DNA of 6,249 bases from contig JBBAGE010000134.1 in assembly GCA_041655055.1 (NCBI GenBank), forward strand, positions 1 through 6,249, written 5' to 3'. Both the position numbers and the translations under genes were made by a program. Under the pieces are notes generated by a model. The model had not been told where the DNA came from, made no database searches, and saw only the letters and a program-made list of their open reading frames with translations. The DNA comes from JBBAGE01 sp041655055. GTDB taxonomy: Bacteria; Pseudomonadota; Alphaproteobacteria; Rhodobacterales; Rhodobacteraceae. Position 1 is the stretch's first letter. Each line of letters opens with the position of its first letter. Of this stretch, positions 1-5,668 are shown piece after piece.

Positions 1-619
1 CGATGATATCGGCGGGGCTGACGGGGGTGGTGTCGCCATGTTTGAACAGCGCGAGCTTTTCCACCGTCTGGCGGAAATCCCCCGGGCTGAGCATCCGGGC
101 AAGGGCATCGAGATCGGCCATGGCCTCGGGGGCGATGGCGGTGATACCGGCGGCGCTTAGCGTCGCCTCGATTTCCGCGCGCGACGGGGGATCGTCGTAA
201 ATGCCGATGGCATAGGCGTGGGGATGTGATTCGAACACCTTGCGCAGGCGTGATTTCGCGGCCAATGCGCCAGCGGTCACAATCACCTGCGCATCGCCGG
301 GCCGCCAATCAGCAAGCGCGGCGCTGATCGTGTCGGCCAGCCCATCGGCCGCATCTTCGACAAAGGCCACGCGCGCGCCGGGGAAAAAGCCCTGCGCCTT
401 GATCGCATCCACCAGCGCGGCGGGATCTTTGCGCAGATCGGCGGCGGGAATGCGGGTCAGGCGCATTTCCTCGTCGCCGCGGGGGCCAATCAGCGCGGCG
501 ATCAGATCCTGCCGGCGCAGCGCCACGCGCATTGCATCGGCGCCATAGATCAGCGCCCCGGTGCGGGCCGGATCGGGGCGGGCGAAATAGGCCGCCGCCT
601 CGCGCCCTGCGAGCTTCAT
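1..619 (-). CDS. holA: DNA polymerase III subunit delta, N-terminal 206 residues (C-terminus beyond left edge)
   Basis: HolA is the delta subunit of the clamp-loader complex. It opens the beta sliding clamp so that it can be loaded onto primed DNA during replication. The visible 206 residues begin MKLAGREAAAYFARPDP and carry a segment typical of alphaproteobacterial HolA at about residues 21-43 (GALIYGADAMRVALRRQ), which corresponds to the first strand and degenerate nucleotide-binding region of the AAA+-like fold. FFPGARVAFVEDA (about 78-90) and QVIVTAGALAAKSRLRK (about 111-127) fit the next core strands. The family is usually around 340 residues, so about 40% lies outside the window. The start codon is fixed by a 4-base ATGA overlap with the lptE stop. 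No good ribosome binding site precedes it, so translation is probably coupled to lptE. The call rests on motif recognition and on the known leuS-lptE-holA order. Confidence 0.9.
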   Translation of the reverse strand, partial: MKLAGREAAAYFARPDPARTGALIYGADAMRVALRRQDLIAALIGPRGDEEMRLTRIPAADLRKDPAALVDAIKAQGFFPGARVAFVEDAADGLADTISAALADWRPGDAQVIVTAGALAAKSRLRKVFESHPHAYAIGIYDDPPSRAEIEATLSAAGITAIAPEAMADLDALARMLSPGDFRQTVEKLALFKHGDTTPVSPADII

Positions 620-1113
620 GGCAGCCAGTCGGCGGCGGTCGCGCCCAGGCGGGTGACAAGCTGATCGGCCAGCATCACCATCAACCGGTCATAGGCATCG
701 CGCGTTGCGCGCAAGGTGGCCACCGTCGATCCGGTCGCGGCATAGGCGGAAAAACTGCTGACCTCGCCGGTTTGGACCACGGCGCCGGTTGCCCGGTCGG
801 TCAGGGTGAAACTGGCCGTGCCGCTGATGTGATAGCGGGTGGTTTCCTGCGCCTGGGTCACGCCCACGGCCAGCCGTTCGCTCGCCAGCGTATAATCAAG
901 CATGAAACGCGCCGCATCGGGCTGGCCAAGCCGGCGTTCCATCTGGCGCACAAAGACATAGGCATTCTGATCGCGGGGTGCGGCCAGTTCGACCGCGCCC
1001 GTCAACCCATCGGCCACACCGCCCGGCGCATAGGCGGGTGCAAAGCCGCAGGCCCCCGCAAGCGCAAACGCCCCCAGCGTCAAAAGCAGTTTTCGGCGAT
1101 CAGATAACGACAT
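616..1113 (-). CDS. lptE: LPS-assembly lipoprotein LptE
   Basis: LptE is an outer-membrane lipoprotein that plugs the LptD barrel and helps insert lipopolysaccharide into the outer leaflet. This protein is 165 residues, normal for the family. It opens with a lipoprotein signal peptide: charged MSLSDRRK, a hydrophobic stretch LLLTLGAFALAGA, then Cys22 as the likely lipidated residue. The -3 position is Ala rather than the commoner Leu. Just after the cysteine comes CGFAPAYAPGG, a form of the CGF-P-Y-PGG start seen in alphaproteobacterial LptE. The C-terminus DRLMVMLADQLVTRLGA fits the family's closing helix. The start lies inside the leuS 3' end (14-base overlap) with no strong Shine-Dalgarno, and the stop overlaps the holA start, so all three genes look translationally coupled. 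Overall sequence conservation in LptE is low, so the call leans on the signal, the N-terminal motif and the gene order. Confidence 0.88.
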   Translation of the reverse strand: MSLSDRRKLLLTLGAFALAGACGFAPAYAPGGVADGLTGAVELAAPRDQNAYVFVRQMERRLGQPDAARFMLDYTLASERLAVGVTQAQETTRYHISGTASFTLTDRATGAVVQTGEVSSFSAYAATGSTVATLRATRDAYDRLMVMLADQLVTRLGATAADWLP

Positions 1114-3634
1114 TGACGATTCGGCCCGGCACGACGATCAGCTTTTTCAGCGCGCCATTCGCGAGCGCGCGCTGCACAGCATCACTGGCCAGCACCAGTT
1201 TTTCAATCTCTTCCTTGGGCATATCCTTGGGCACGCTCAGTTCCGCGCGCCGTTTGCCATTGATCTGAATCGGCAGGGTGACGGTATCATCCACCAGCAT
1301 TGCGGGATCGGCCACGGGCCACGGGGCCTGCGCGATCAAGCCGGTGCCACCCAGCATGGCCCACATTTCTTCGGCCAGATGCGGGGTCATGGGCGACATA
1401 AGCTGCGCCAGCACCCGCAGCGCGGCGCGGCGCGCGCCCGCGGGGGCCTTGGATTTGGCGATGACATTGGCAAAAGCATAGAGTTTCGCAATCGCCGCGT
1501 TAAAGGCAAAGCCCTCGATCCCGTCGGTGACATCATGGATCGCGCGGTGGGTGGCGCGGGTCAGATCGGCATCAGCGGCCGAATCATCGGGCGCGTCGGC
1601 CAATTCGGCGGCCATGCGCCAGACGCGGGCCAGGTGGCGATGCGCGGCCTCGGCCCCCGAGGCGGTCCATTCCACATCGCGTTCGGGCGGGCTGTCGGAC
1701 AGCACGAACCAACGCGCGGTATCGGCGCCATAGGCGGCGATGATCGCCTCTGGATCGACCACGTTCTTTTTCGATTTCGACATCTTGGCCGAGGGAATCA
1801 CGGTGACTTCCTCGCCTGTCGCGATCACGCGGCCATCTGCGACCTCTTCGGGCAGGTAATAGACCGGGCGGCCCTGCGCATCGCGGGTTTGATAGATTTC
1901 ATGCGTGACCATGCCCTGGGTGAAAAGCGCGTTGAAAGGCTCGGTCGCTTTTTCGGGCAGATGGCCCGCGATATGCATCGCGCGGGCAAAGAACCGCGAA
2001 TAAAGCAGGTGCAGAATCGCATGTTCGATCCCCCCGATATACTGGTCAACATTCATCCAGTAATCCACATCGGCGGCATCGGTGGGCGTATCGGCGCGCG
2101 GCGCGGTGAAACGGGCGTAATACCAGCTTGAATCGACGAATGTATCCATCGTGTCGGTTTCACGCCGGGCGGGCGCGCCGCAAGACGGGCAGGGCGTATC
2201 GGCCCAGGTGGGATGGCGGGCCAGCGGGTTGCCGGGCTGATCAAAGCTCACGTCCTGGGGCAGGATGATCGGCAGGTTTTCCTTGCGTTCGGGCACGACG
2301 CCGCAGGCTTCGCAATGAACCACCGGGATCGGACAGCCCCAATAGCGTTGCCGCGACAGCCCCCAATCGCGCAGCCGGAATTTGGTCACCCCATGGCCGA
2401 CGCCGCGCGATTCGCAAAAATCCACCGCCGCATCGACGGCCTGATCGCCGGTCTGGATCTCATCCCCCGCAAAGCCGCGGATATAGCGCACGGGCTCGGT
2501 TTTTGCGGGCACATAGGGCAGGGGCGCATCGCCATCGGTTTGCGTAAAGACCGGAATGATCGGCAGGTCATATTTGCTGGCAAATTCAAAGTCACGCTCG
2601 TCATGCGCGGGACAGGCGAAAATCGCGCCGGTGCCGTAATCCATCAAGATGAAATTCGCGATATAGACCGGCAATTCCCAATCATTGTCAAAGGGATGGC
2701 GCACCCGCAGCCCGGTATCGAAGCCAAGCTTTTCGGCGGTTTCCAGCGCCTCTTCGGTCGTGCCGCCGCGCCGGCATTCGGCGTTGAAGGCGGCGACATC
2801 CGGGCGTTCGCGTTCCAGCAATTTTGCCAGCGGGTGATCGGGGGAAATCCCCACGAAACTTGCGCCCAGCAGCGTATCGGGGCGGGTGGTATAAACCTCG
2901 ATCCGGTCATGGCCCTGCGGCCCGTCGATCAGCGAAAAGGCAAATTGCAGCCCGCGCGATTTGCCGATCCAGTTGCGCTGCATCGTCTTGACCCGCTCGG
3001 GCCAGTTATCGAGCGTATCGAGCGCCGCAAGCAGATCTTCGGCATGATCGGAAATGCGGAAAAACCACTGCGTCAATTCACGCCGCTCAACCGGCGCGCC
3101 CGACCGCCAGCCGCAGCCGTCGATCACCTGTTCATTGGCCAGCACCGTCATATCGACGGGATCCCAGTTCACCACCGCATTCTTGCGGTAAACCAGATCA
3201 TGTTCCATGAAATCGATGAACATCGCCTGTTGCTGGCCGTAATATTCGGGGTCACAGGTGGCAAATTCGCGCGACCAGTCGATCGACAGGCCCAGCGGCT
3301 TCATCTGTGCGCGCATCGTGTCGATATTCTGATAGGTCCATGTGCCCGGATGCGATCCAAGCGCCATCGCGGCGTTTTCGGCCGGCATGCCGAACGCATC
3401 CCAGCCCATCGGATGCAACACCGAATGCCCGGTCGAGGATTTGTAGCGCGCGATGACATCGCCCATCGTATAGTTGCGCACATGGCCGATATGGATGCGC
3501 CCCGACGGATAGGGGAACATTTCGAGCACGTAATATTTCGGCCGGTTCTCATCACGCCGCGCGGTGAAAACGCCGGCATTTTCCCAGGCTTCCTGCCATT
3601 TCGGTTCAACCTCGGCGGGGGAATAGCGGGTCAT
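1100..3634 (-). CDS. leuS: Leucyl-tRNA synthetase
   Basis: LeuRS is a cytoplasmic class I aminoacyl-tRNA synthetase that joins leucine to tRNA-Leu and hydrolyses mischarged products. The protein is 844 residues from the chosen start (MTRYSPAEVEPKWQ), close to the usual bacterial length. Landmarks in order: PYPSGRIHIGH with the HIGH signature at 48-51; the CP1 editing domain with TTRPDTLLG at 249-257 and GTGAIFACPAHDERD at 334-348; YWGCPIP at 431-437; a zinc ribbon formed by C441/C444 and C482/C485; DTFVDSSWYYARF at about 497-509; and KMSKS at 617-621. The C-terminal region ends KKLIVVPGRIVNVVI, a typical LeuRS tail domain. An in-frame extension back to 3778 exists, but it begins with non-family sequence, and the ATG at 3634 has AAAGGA 8 bases upstream. 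No catalytic residue appears to be missing. It heads the leuS-lptE-holA operon. Confidence 0.98.
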   Translation of the reverse strand: MTRYSPAEVEPKWQEAWENAGVFTARRDENRPKYYVLEMFPYPSGRIHIGHVRNYTMGDVIARYKSSTGHSVLHPMGWDAFGMPAENAAMALGSHPGTWTYQNIDTMRAQMKPLGLSIDWSREFATCDPEYYGQQQAMFIDFMEHDLVYRKNAVVNWDPVDMTVLANEQVIDGCGWRSGAPVERRELTQWFFRISDHAEDLLAALDTLDNWPERVKTMQRNWIGKSRGLQFAFSLIDGPQGHDRIEVYTTRPDTLLGASFVGISPDHPLAKLLERERPDVAAFNAECRRGGTTEEALETAEKLGFDTGLRVRHPFDNDWELPVYIANFILMDYGTGAIFACPAHDERDFEFASKYDLPIIPVFTQTDGDAPLPYVPAKTEPVRYIRGFAGDEIQTGDQAVDAAVDFCESRGVGHGVTKFRLRDWGLSRQRYWGCPIPVVHCEACGVVPERKENLPIILPQDVSFDQPGNPLARHPTWADTPCPSCGAPARRETDTMDTFVDSSWYYARFTAPRADTPTDAADVDYWMNVDQYIGGIEHAILHLLYSRFFARAMHIAGHLPEKATEPFNALFTQGMVTHEIYQTRDAQGRPVYYLPEEVADGRVIATGEEVTVIPSAKMSKSKKNVVDPEAIIAAYGADTARWFVLSDSPPERDVEWTASGAEAAHRHLARVWRMAAELADAPDDSAADADLTRATHRAIHDVTDGIEGFAFNAAIAKLYAFANVIAKSKAPAGARRAALRVLAQLMSPMTPHLAEEMWAMLGGTGLIAQAPWPVADPAMLVDDTVTLPIQINGKRRAELSVPKDMPKEEIEKLVLASDAVQRALANGALKKLIVVPGRIVNVVI

Positions 3635-3642
3635 GCGGCTGG

Positions 3643-3648
3643 TCCTTT
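3643..3648 (-). promoter_or_regulatory. Ribosome binding site of leuS
   Basis: On the minus strand this reads AAAGGA, 8 bases before the ATG at 3634. It decides the start against longer in-frame options, whose extra residues do not resemble LeuRS. Confidence 0.75.
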
Positions 3649-3659
3649 GATATGAAATG

Positions 3660-3678
3660 GCCGGGCGATCGGCCCGGC
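3660..3678. repeat. Perfect 7-bp inverted repeat upstream of leuS
   Basis: GCCGGGC at 3660-3666 is followed by a 5-base loop and GCCCGGC at 3672-3678. No T-run follows on either strand, so it is not an intrinsic terminator. It sits about 26 bases before the leuS start and could be an operator or a 5'-leader stem. The role is unknown. Confidence 0.5.
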
Positions 3679-3681
3679 GTG

Positions 3682-3710
3682 GTGATAATTGCAAAGGCCG
3701 CGCGGGTCTA
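3682..3710 (-). promoter_or_regulatory. Possible sigma70-type promoter for leuS
   Basis: Minus strand: TAGACC (3710-3705, 4 of 6 to TTGACA), a 17-base spacer, then TATCAC (3687-3682, 4 of 6 to TATAAT). Transcription would start near 3675, inside the 3660-3678 inverted repeat. The spacing is good but both boxes are only partial matches, so this is a weak prediction. Confidence 0.3.
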
Positions 3711-3781
3711 GGGTGATTTGGAGGCAGGCCAGCGCGGATGCGGTGCCAAGCGCGCCTATCCGCCCGGCCACATGCCACAAA

Positions 3782-3848
3782 GGGCAGCGACCGAACCGAG
3801 GGGTGGGCGCATAGCGCCCGCCCCGTGGGGGCGGTTCGGGCGCTGCCC
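3782..3848. repeat. Long imperfect inverted repeat (67 bases, about 27 pairs)
   Basis: The outer arms are GGGCAGCG (3782-3789) with CGCTGCCC (3841-3848). A one-base mismatch (A3790/G3840) follows, then CCGAACCG (3791-3798) with CGGTTCGG (3832-3839). The inner 11-bp stem pairs 3800-3810 with 3814-3824 around the loop ATA, with a 7-base bulge at 3825-3831. The inner T3804/G3820 pair is a U-G wobble in a plus-strand RNA but an A/C mismatch in a minus-strand RNA. No U-run follows on either strand. It resembles an intergenic palindromic (REP-like) element. Copy number in the genome is unknown. Confidence 0.75.
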
Positions 3849-3865
3849 GGCGTGCCGCCGGGCGG
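3846..3865. repeat. Hairpin repeat unit, copy 1
   Basis: This 20-base unit (CCCGGC, G, TGCCGCCGGGCGG) folds as GCCCGGC (3845-3851), a 5-base loop and GCCGGGC (3857-3863). It matches copy 2 at 3939-3958 with one difference (G3852 against A3945). Its left arm shares bases 3845-3848 with the outer stem of the 3782-3848 hairpin, so the two structures exclude each other. Confidence 0.7.
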
Positions 3866-3938
3866 GACATAACCGGCTGGTGGTGTGCAGGTGGATAACG
3901 CGAAGCGGTTGGCCGGGGTTCACTGACCTCACGCCCGC

Positions 3939-3958
3939 CCCGGCATGCCGCCGGGCGG
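3939..3958. repeat. Hairpin repeat unit, copy 2
   Basis: This is the same 20-base unit as 3846-3865 with a single base change, in the same orientation 93 bases further on. It folds as CCCGGC (3939-3944), loop ATGCC, then GCCGGG (3950-3955). An alternative fold pairs CGCCCG (3932-3937) with CGGGCG (3952-3957) around an inner CGGCATGCCG palindrome. The bases just right of both copies are also alike (GAC and AAC). Confidence 0.7.
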
Positions 3959-4016
3959 AACTTCTCGGGCCAATGGCACGCCCACCCTTCAGCGCAGAAC
4001 GAAAACCGCCCCCGCG

Positions 4017-4514
4017 CTACAGCCGCGCATCCACCGCGCGCAACTGCCGCGCCCGGGTCAGGATCGCATCCTCGACCGCGCGCAGGGTTTCCGGGCTTGC
4101 CACGCCGCCGCCCTGCGTATGCAACGATAGGTTCAGCGAGCGCGCATCCAGCGCCGGATCGGAAATATGCACCGTTGCGCGATACGCCCGCCCGCCGCCG
4201 GGCGGCACGCCATAATCCGTCACGATCATCCCCGTGAACGGATCGGCATTGCGCACCGGCAGGAACGACAGCACATCCAGCGTCGCCACCCAGATATATT
4301 TCGATACCGCAATATTCACATTCGGATCATCCTGCGCCCCGAACAGGTTCCAGATCGTCTCGCGTTCCTGATCACGGTCCAGCAGGTCATCGAACCCCGT
4401 GGGGGCCGCATTGCCGGGCGGTGGCGCGGCGGTCTGCCCGCCCTGCCCGCAGCCTGCCAGCATCACCCCGCCCGCAAGCAGCAGCGATATCGTTTGCGCG
4501 GCGCGCTTTGTCAT
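4017..4514 (-). CDS. DUF3576 domain lipoprotein
   Basis: This is a predicted lipoprotein of unknown function, 165 residues. The signal peptide is MTKRAAQTISLLLAGGVMLAGC with a good lipobox (LAGC, Cys22), so the mature protein should be lipid-anchored in the envelope. A low-complexity linker (GQGGQTAAPPPGNAAP) follows. The rest matches my recollection of the DUF3576 family: IWNLFGAQDDPNVNIAVSKY, then LDVLSFLPVRNADPFTGMIV, TDYGVPPGGGRAYRATVHI, and the close AILTRARQLR. I chose the ATG at 4514 because GGAG lies 7 bases upstream and because it places the signal peptide at the N-terminus. Longer in-frame starts (4544, 4730) would bury the signal. In Rhodobacterales this family is commonly found beside leuS, as here, but no mechanism is known to me. 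The 382-base gap to leuS suggests a separate transcript or a structured intercistronic region. Confidence 0.88.
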   Translation of the reverse strand: MTKRAAQTISLLLAGGVMLAGCGQGGQTAAPPPGNAAPTGFDDLLDRDQERETIWNLFGAQDDPNVNIAVSKYIWVATLDVLSFLPVRNADPFTGMIVTDYGVPPGGGRAYRATVHISDPALDARSLNLSLHTQGGGVASPETLRAVEDAILTRARQLRAVDARL

Positions 4515-4521
4515 CTTCAGG

Positions 4522-4525
4522 CTCC
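4522..4525 (-). promoter_or_regulatory. Ribosome binding site of the DUF3576 gene
   Basis: On the minus strand this reads GGAG, 7 bases before the ATG at 4514. It supports that start over the ATG at 4544, which has only a weak upstream purine match. Confidence 0.6.
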
Positions 4526-4598
4526 ATATCCGGTGCTTTGCCATGAATTTACTATCCGTCCGGCGCCCGCGCGGCAAGCCTTGTTGGCGGCCAAGGCC

Positions 4599-4629
4599 AC
4601 TATACAGGCGGGTTTTTGGCCGATCACAA
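4599..4629 (-). promoter_or_regulatory. Possible promoter of the DUF3576 gene
   Basis: Minus strand: TTGTGA (4629-4624, 4 of 6 to TTGACA), a 19-base spacer, then TATAGT (4604-4599, 5 of 6 to TATAAT). The spacer is longer than ideal. The predicted start near 4592 would give a leader of about 78 bases. The -35 box overlaps the small palindrome CACAA-AG-TTGTG at 4625-4636, where a regulator could block it. Confidence 0.35.
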
Positions 4630-4637
4630 AGTTGTGG

Positions 4638-4665
4638 CAAGTTTGCATCATCCATTTCAAACTTG
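4638..4665. repeat. Inverted repeat CAAGTTTG-N12-CAAACTTG
   Basis: Perfect 8-bp arms at 4638-4645 and 4658-4665 with a 12-base spacer, in the divergent region between the DUF3576 and porin genes. Arm length and spacing suit a dimeric DNA-binding regulator. It lies just upstream, on the minus strand, of the candidate DUF3576 -35 box. Function is inferred only. Confidence 0.5.
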
Positions 4666-4682
4666 GCAGGGGGCCCGTGGGC

Positions 4683-4694
4683 ATTGCTTGCAAT
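4683..4694. repeat. Short palindrome ATTGC-TT-GCAAT
   Basis: Perfect 5-bp arms separated by 2 bases, about 90 bases upstream of the porin start. This is a typical operator geometry, but a 10-base palindrome can also occur by chance. No known alphaproteobacterial consensus was recognised. Confidence 0.3.
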
Positions 4695-4725
4695 AAAGCG
4701 GGGAAAGCGCGAATTACCATCCATA

Positions 4726-4751
4726 CTCAATTCGGATTTCCCTGAATTGAG
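4726..4751. repeat. Inverted repeat in the likely porin leader (CTCAATTC-N10-GAATTGAG)
   Basis: Perfect 8-bp arms at 4726-4733 and 4744-4751 with a 10-base spacer, ending 30 bases before the porin ATG and 16 bases before its Shine-Dalgarno. If transcribed it would form a stem-loop near the 5' end of the porin mRNA. If not, it could be an operator. No clear promoter boxes were found to decide between these. Confidence 0.5.
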
Positions 4752-4767
4752 GTGAACCTAACTTTAA

Positions 4768-4774
4768 AGAGGGA
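4768..4774 (+). promoter_or_regulatory. Ribosome binding site of the porin gene
   Basis: AGAGGGA lies 7 bases upstream of the ATG at 4782. It fixes the start there rather than at the in-frame GTG at 4752, which would place ten extra residues before the signal peptide. Confidence 0.75.
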
Positions 4775-4781
4775 AAACGAA

Positions 4782-5645
4782 ATGAAAAAGATTCTTCTCA
4801 CAGCTTCCGCTGTCTCGCTGATGGCCGGCGCCGCTGCTGCAGATGTCACCGTGGGCGGTGATGCACGTTTTGGTATCGTTTATGACGAAGGCGCGGCGGA
4901 AGAATTTTCCGTTCAGCAGCGCGTTCGCGTTCTGATGCGCGCCACCACCCAAACCGATGGCGGCCTGACCTTTGGCGCCACCCTGGGTGCGGAAGTGCGC
5001 AACAACGACGGCATTCTGGACACGCGCAATGGTGCCTACACCGCCAACCCGCTGATCACCGTTTCGGGCGCTGGCCTTGATTTCTTCCTCGGCAACACCT
5101 CGGGTGCTGTTCAGGATCTGGTCGGCATCTGGTCCGGCGGCTTGGGCTTTGACGATACGCTGGGTCGTCCCGGCATCGCTGATGGCTTCAAAGGCGCTGA
5201 CGTTGATGACACCCAAACTGCGAAAATCGCCTACACCTTTGGTGATTTCAAAGTCGCAGCATCGGTTGCCAATGCGCCCGGCAATGCCGATCTCGAAGAC
5301 GCCGAAATCGCCGTCCGCTACTCGGCTAATGGCATCACTGCTGCCCTCGGTCTCGACGCTGACGAAAACTGGGCGATCTCGGGCGCCTATGCCTTTGGCG
5401 ATGCCACCGTTGGTGCGATCTACCGTGATGGCCCCGCTGTGATCGATGCGCAATACCGTATCTATGGCACCTATGCCATGGGCGCGACCACCATCGGCGC
5501 AACCTACACGCAAAATGACGCCGGCGATGCTTACGGTATCGGTGCTTCGCACGCCCTCGGCGGCGGCGTAAGCGCACACGGCGCCATCGGTGTTGACACC
5601 GCCGACGATCTGGTTGCCCAGCTCGGCATGAAAATCAACTTCTGA
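4782..5645 (+). CDS. Outer-membrane porin, Rhodobacter porin-like (general Gram-negative porin family)
   Basis: This is a 287-residue porin precursor expected to form a trimeric beta-barrel channel for small hydrophilic solutes. The Sec signal peptide MKKILLTASAVSLMAGAAAA is followed by predicted cleavage before Asp21. The mature start DVTVGGDARFGIVYDE closely parallels the first strand of the R. capsulatus porin. Further landmarks are RVRVLMRATTQTDGGLTFGA (about 47-66), a Gly/Asp-rich loop (about 104-145) in the position of the constriction loop L3, and repeated amphipathic strands such as AKIAYTFGDFKVAASV and TTIGATYTQNDAGDAYGIGA. The C-terminal strand ends in Phe (LGMKINF), the recognition feature for BAM-mediated assembly. 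The mature length of about 267 is a little shorter than R. capsulatus porin (about 301). It has a strong Shine-Dalgarno and its own terminator, so it is probably monocistronic and highly expressed. Codons are noticeably more T-ending (GCT, GTT) than in the neighbours. Confidence 0.93.
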   Translation: MKKILLTASAVSLMAGAAAADVTVGGDARFGIVYDEGAAEEFSVQQRVRVLMRATTQTDGGLTFGATLGAEVRNNDGILDTRNGAYTANPLITVSGAGLDFFLGNTSGAVQDLVGIWSGGLGFDDTLGRPGIADGFKGADVDDTQTAKIAYTFGDFKVAASVANAPGNADLEDAEIAVRYSANGITAALGLDADENWAISGAYAFGDATVGAIYRDGPAVIDAQYRIYGTYAMGATTIGATYTQNDAGDAYGIGASHALGGGVSAHGAIGVDTADDLVAQLGMKINF

Positions 5646-5668
5646 TCCCAACCGGATTGGTGGTTTGG

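Larger units (their letters stand above)
3635..4016. other. 382-base intergenic gap, GC-rich and hairpin-rich, no convincing gene
   Basis: This lies between the DUF3576 gene and leuS, both on the minus strand. It contains a candidate leuS promoter and ribosome binding site at its left end, a 67-base imperfect hairpin (3782-3848), a duplicated 20-base hairpin unit (3846-3865 and 3939-3958), and a further 7-bp stem GCCGGGG/CCCCGGC (3912-3918 with 3938-3944). Several short open frames cross it, but none looks like a protein: they are dominated by Arg, Pro, Gly and Ala from the GC-rich palindromes. No tRNA cloverleaf was found. No canonical U-tract terminator is seen after the DUF3576 stop codon, so read-through into leuS is possible. 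Alternatively the hairpins could end transcription in a Rho-dependent or structure-dependent way. Confidence 0.7.

Noticed and set aside
2213..3655. A 480-codon open frame on the plus strand
   Set aside because: It lies antisense to leuS, whose motifs are complete. Long antisense frames are expected in GC-rich coding DNA, and its translation resembles no family I know.
3631..3870. A 79-codon minus-strand frame whose stop overlaps the leuS start as ATGA
   Set aside because: It runs through the palindromes, is rich in Arg, Pro and Ala, and has no recognisable domain. Any gene starting ATGA creates such an overlap by default. It contains no Leu-codon run to suggest a leader peptide.
3890..3898. 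DnaA-box-like TTATCCACC on the minus strand
   Set aside because: It is a single isolated 8-of-9 match with no AT-rich element, no cluster of boxes and no dnaA or parAB context. Chance occurrence is likely.
3911..3944. TPsiC-like GGTTCA inside a stem, suggesting a tRNA
   Set aside because: No acceptor, D or anticodon arms could be built around it, and the loop of the stem is 19 bases.
3635..4016. A T-box or leucine attenuator controlling leuS
   Set aside because: No T-box bulge sequence, no terminator U-tract and no leader peptide were seen. T-boxes are not expected in Alphaproteobacteria.
3718..4215. A 165-codon plus-strand frame across the gap and the DUF3576 3' end
   Set aside because: Its composition follows GC-rich hairpins and the antisense of a real gene, and it contains no motif.
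4752..4781. GTG at 4752 as the porin start
   Set aside because: It would add ten residues ahead of a clean signal peptide, and the Shine-Dalgarno at 4768-4774 lies inside that extension at the right distance from the ATG at 4782.
4764..5651. A 295-codon open frame on the minus strand covering the whole porin gene
   Set aside because: The porin on the plus strand has a signal peptide, ribosome binding site, terminator and family motifs. The antisense frame has none of these and mirrors the porin codon bias.
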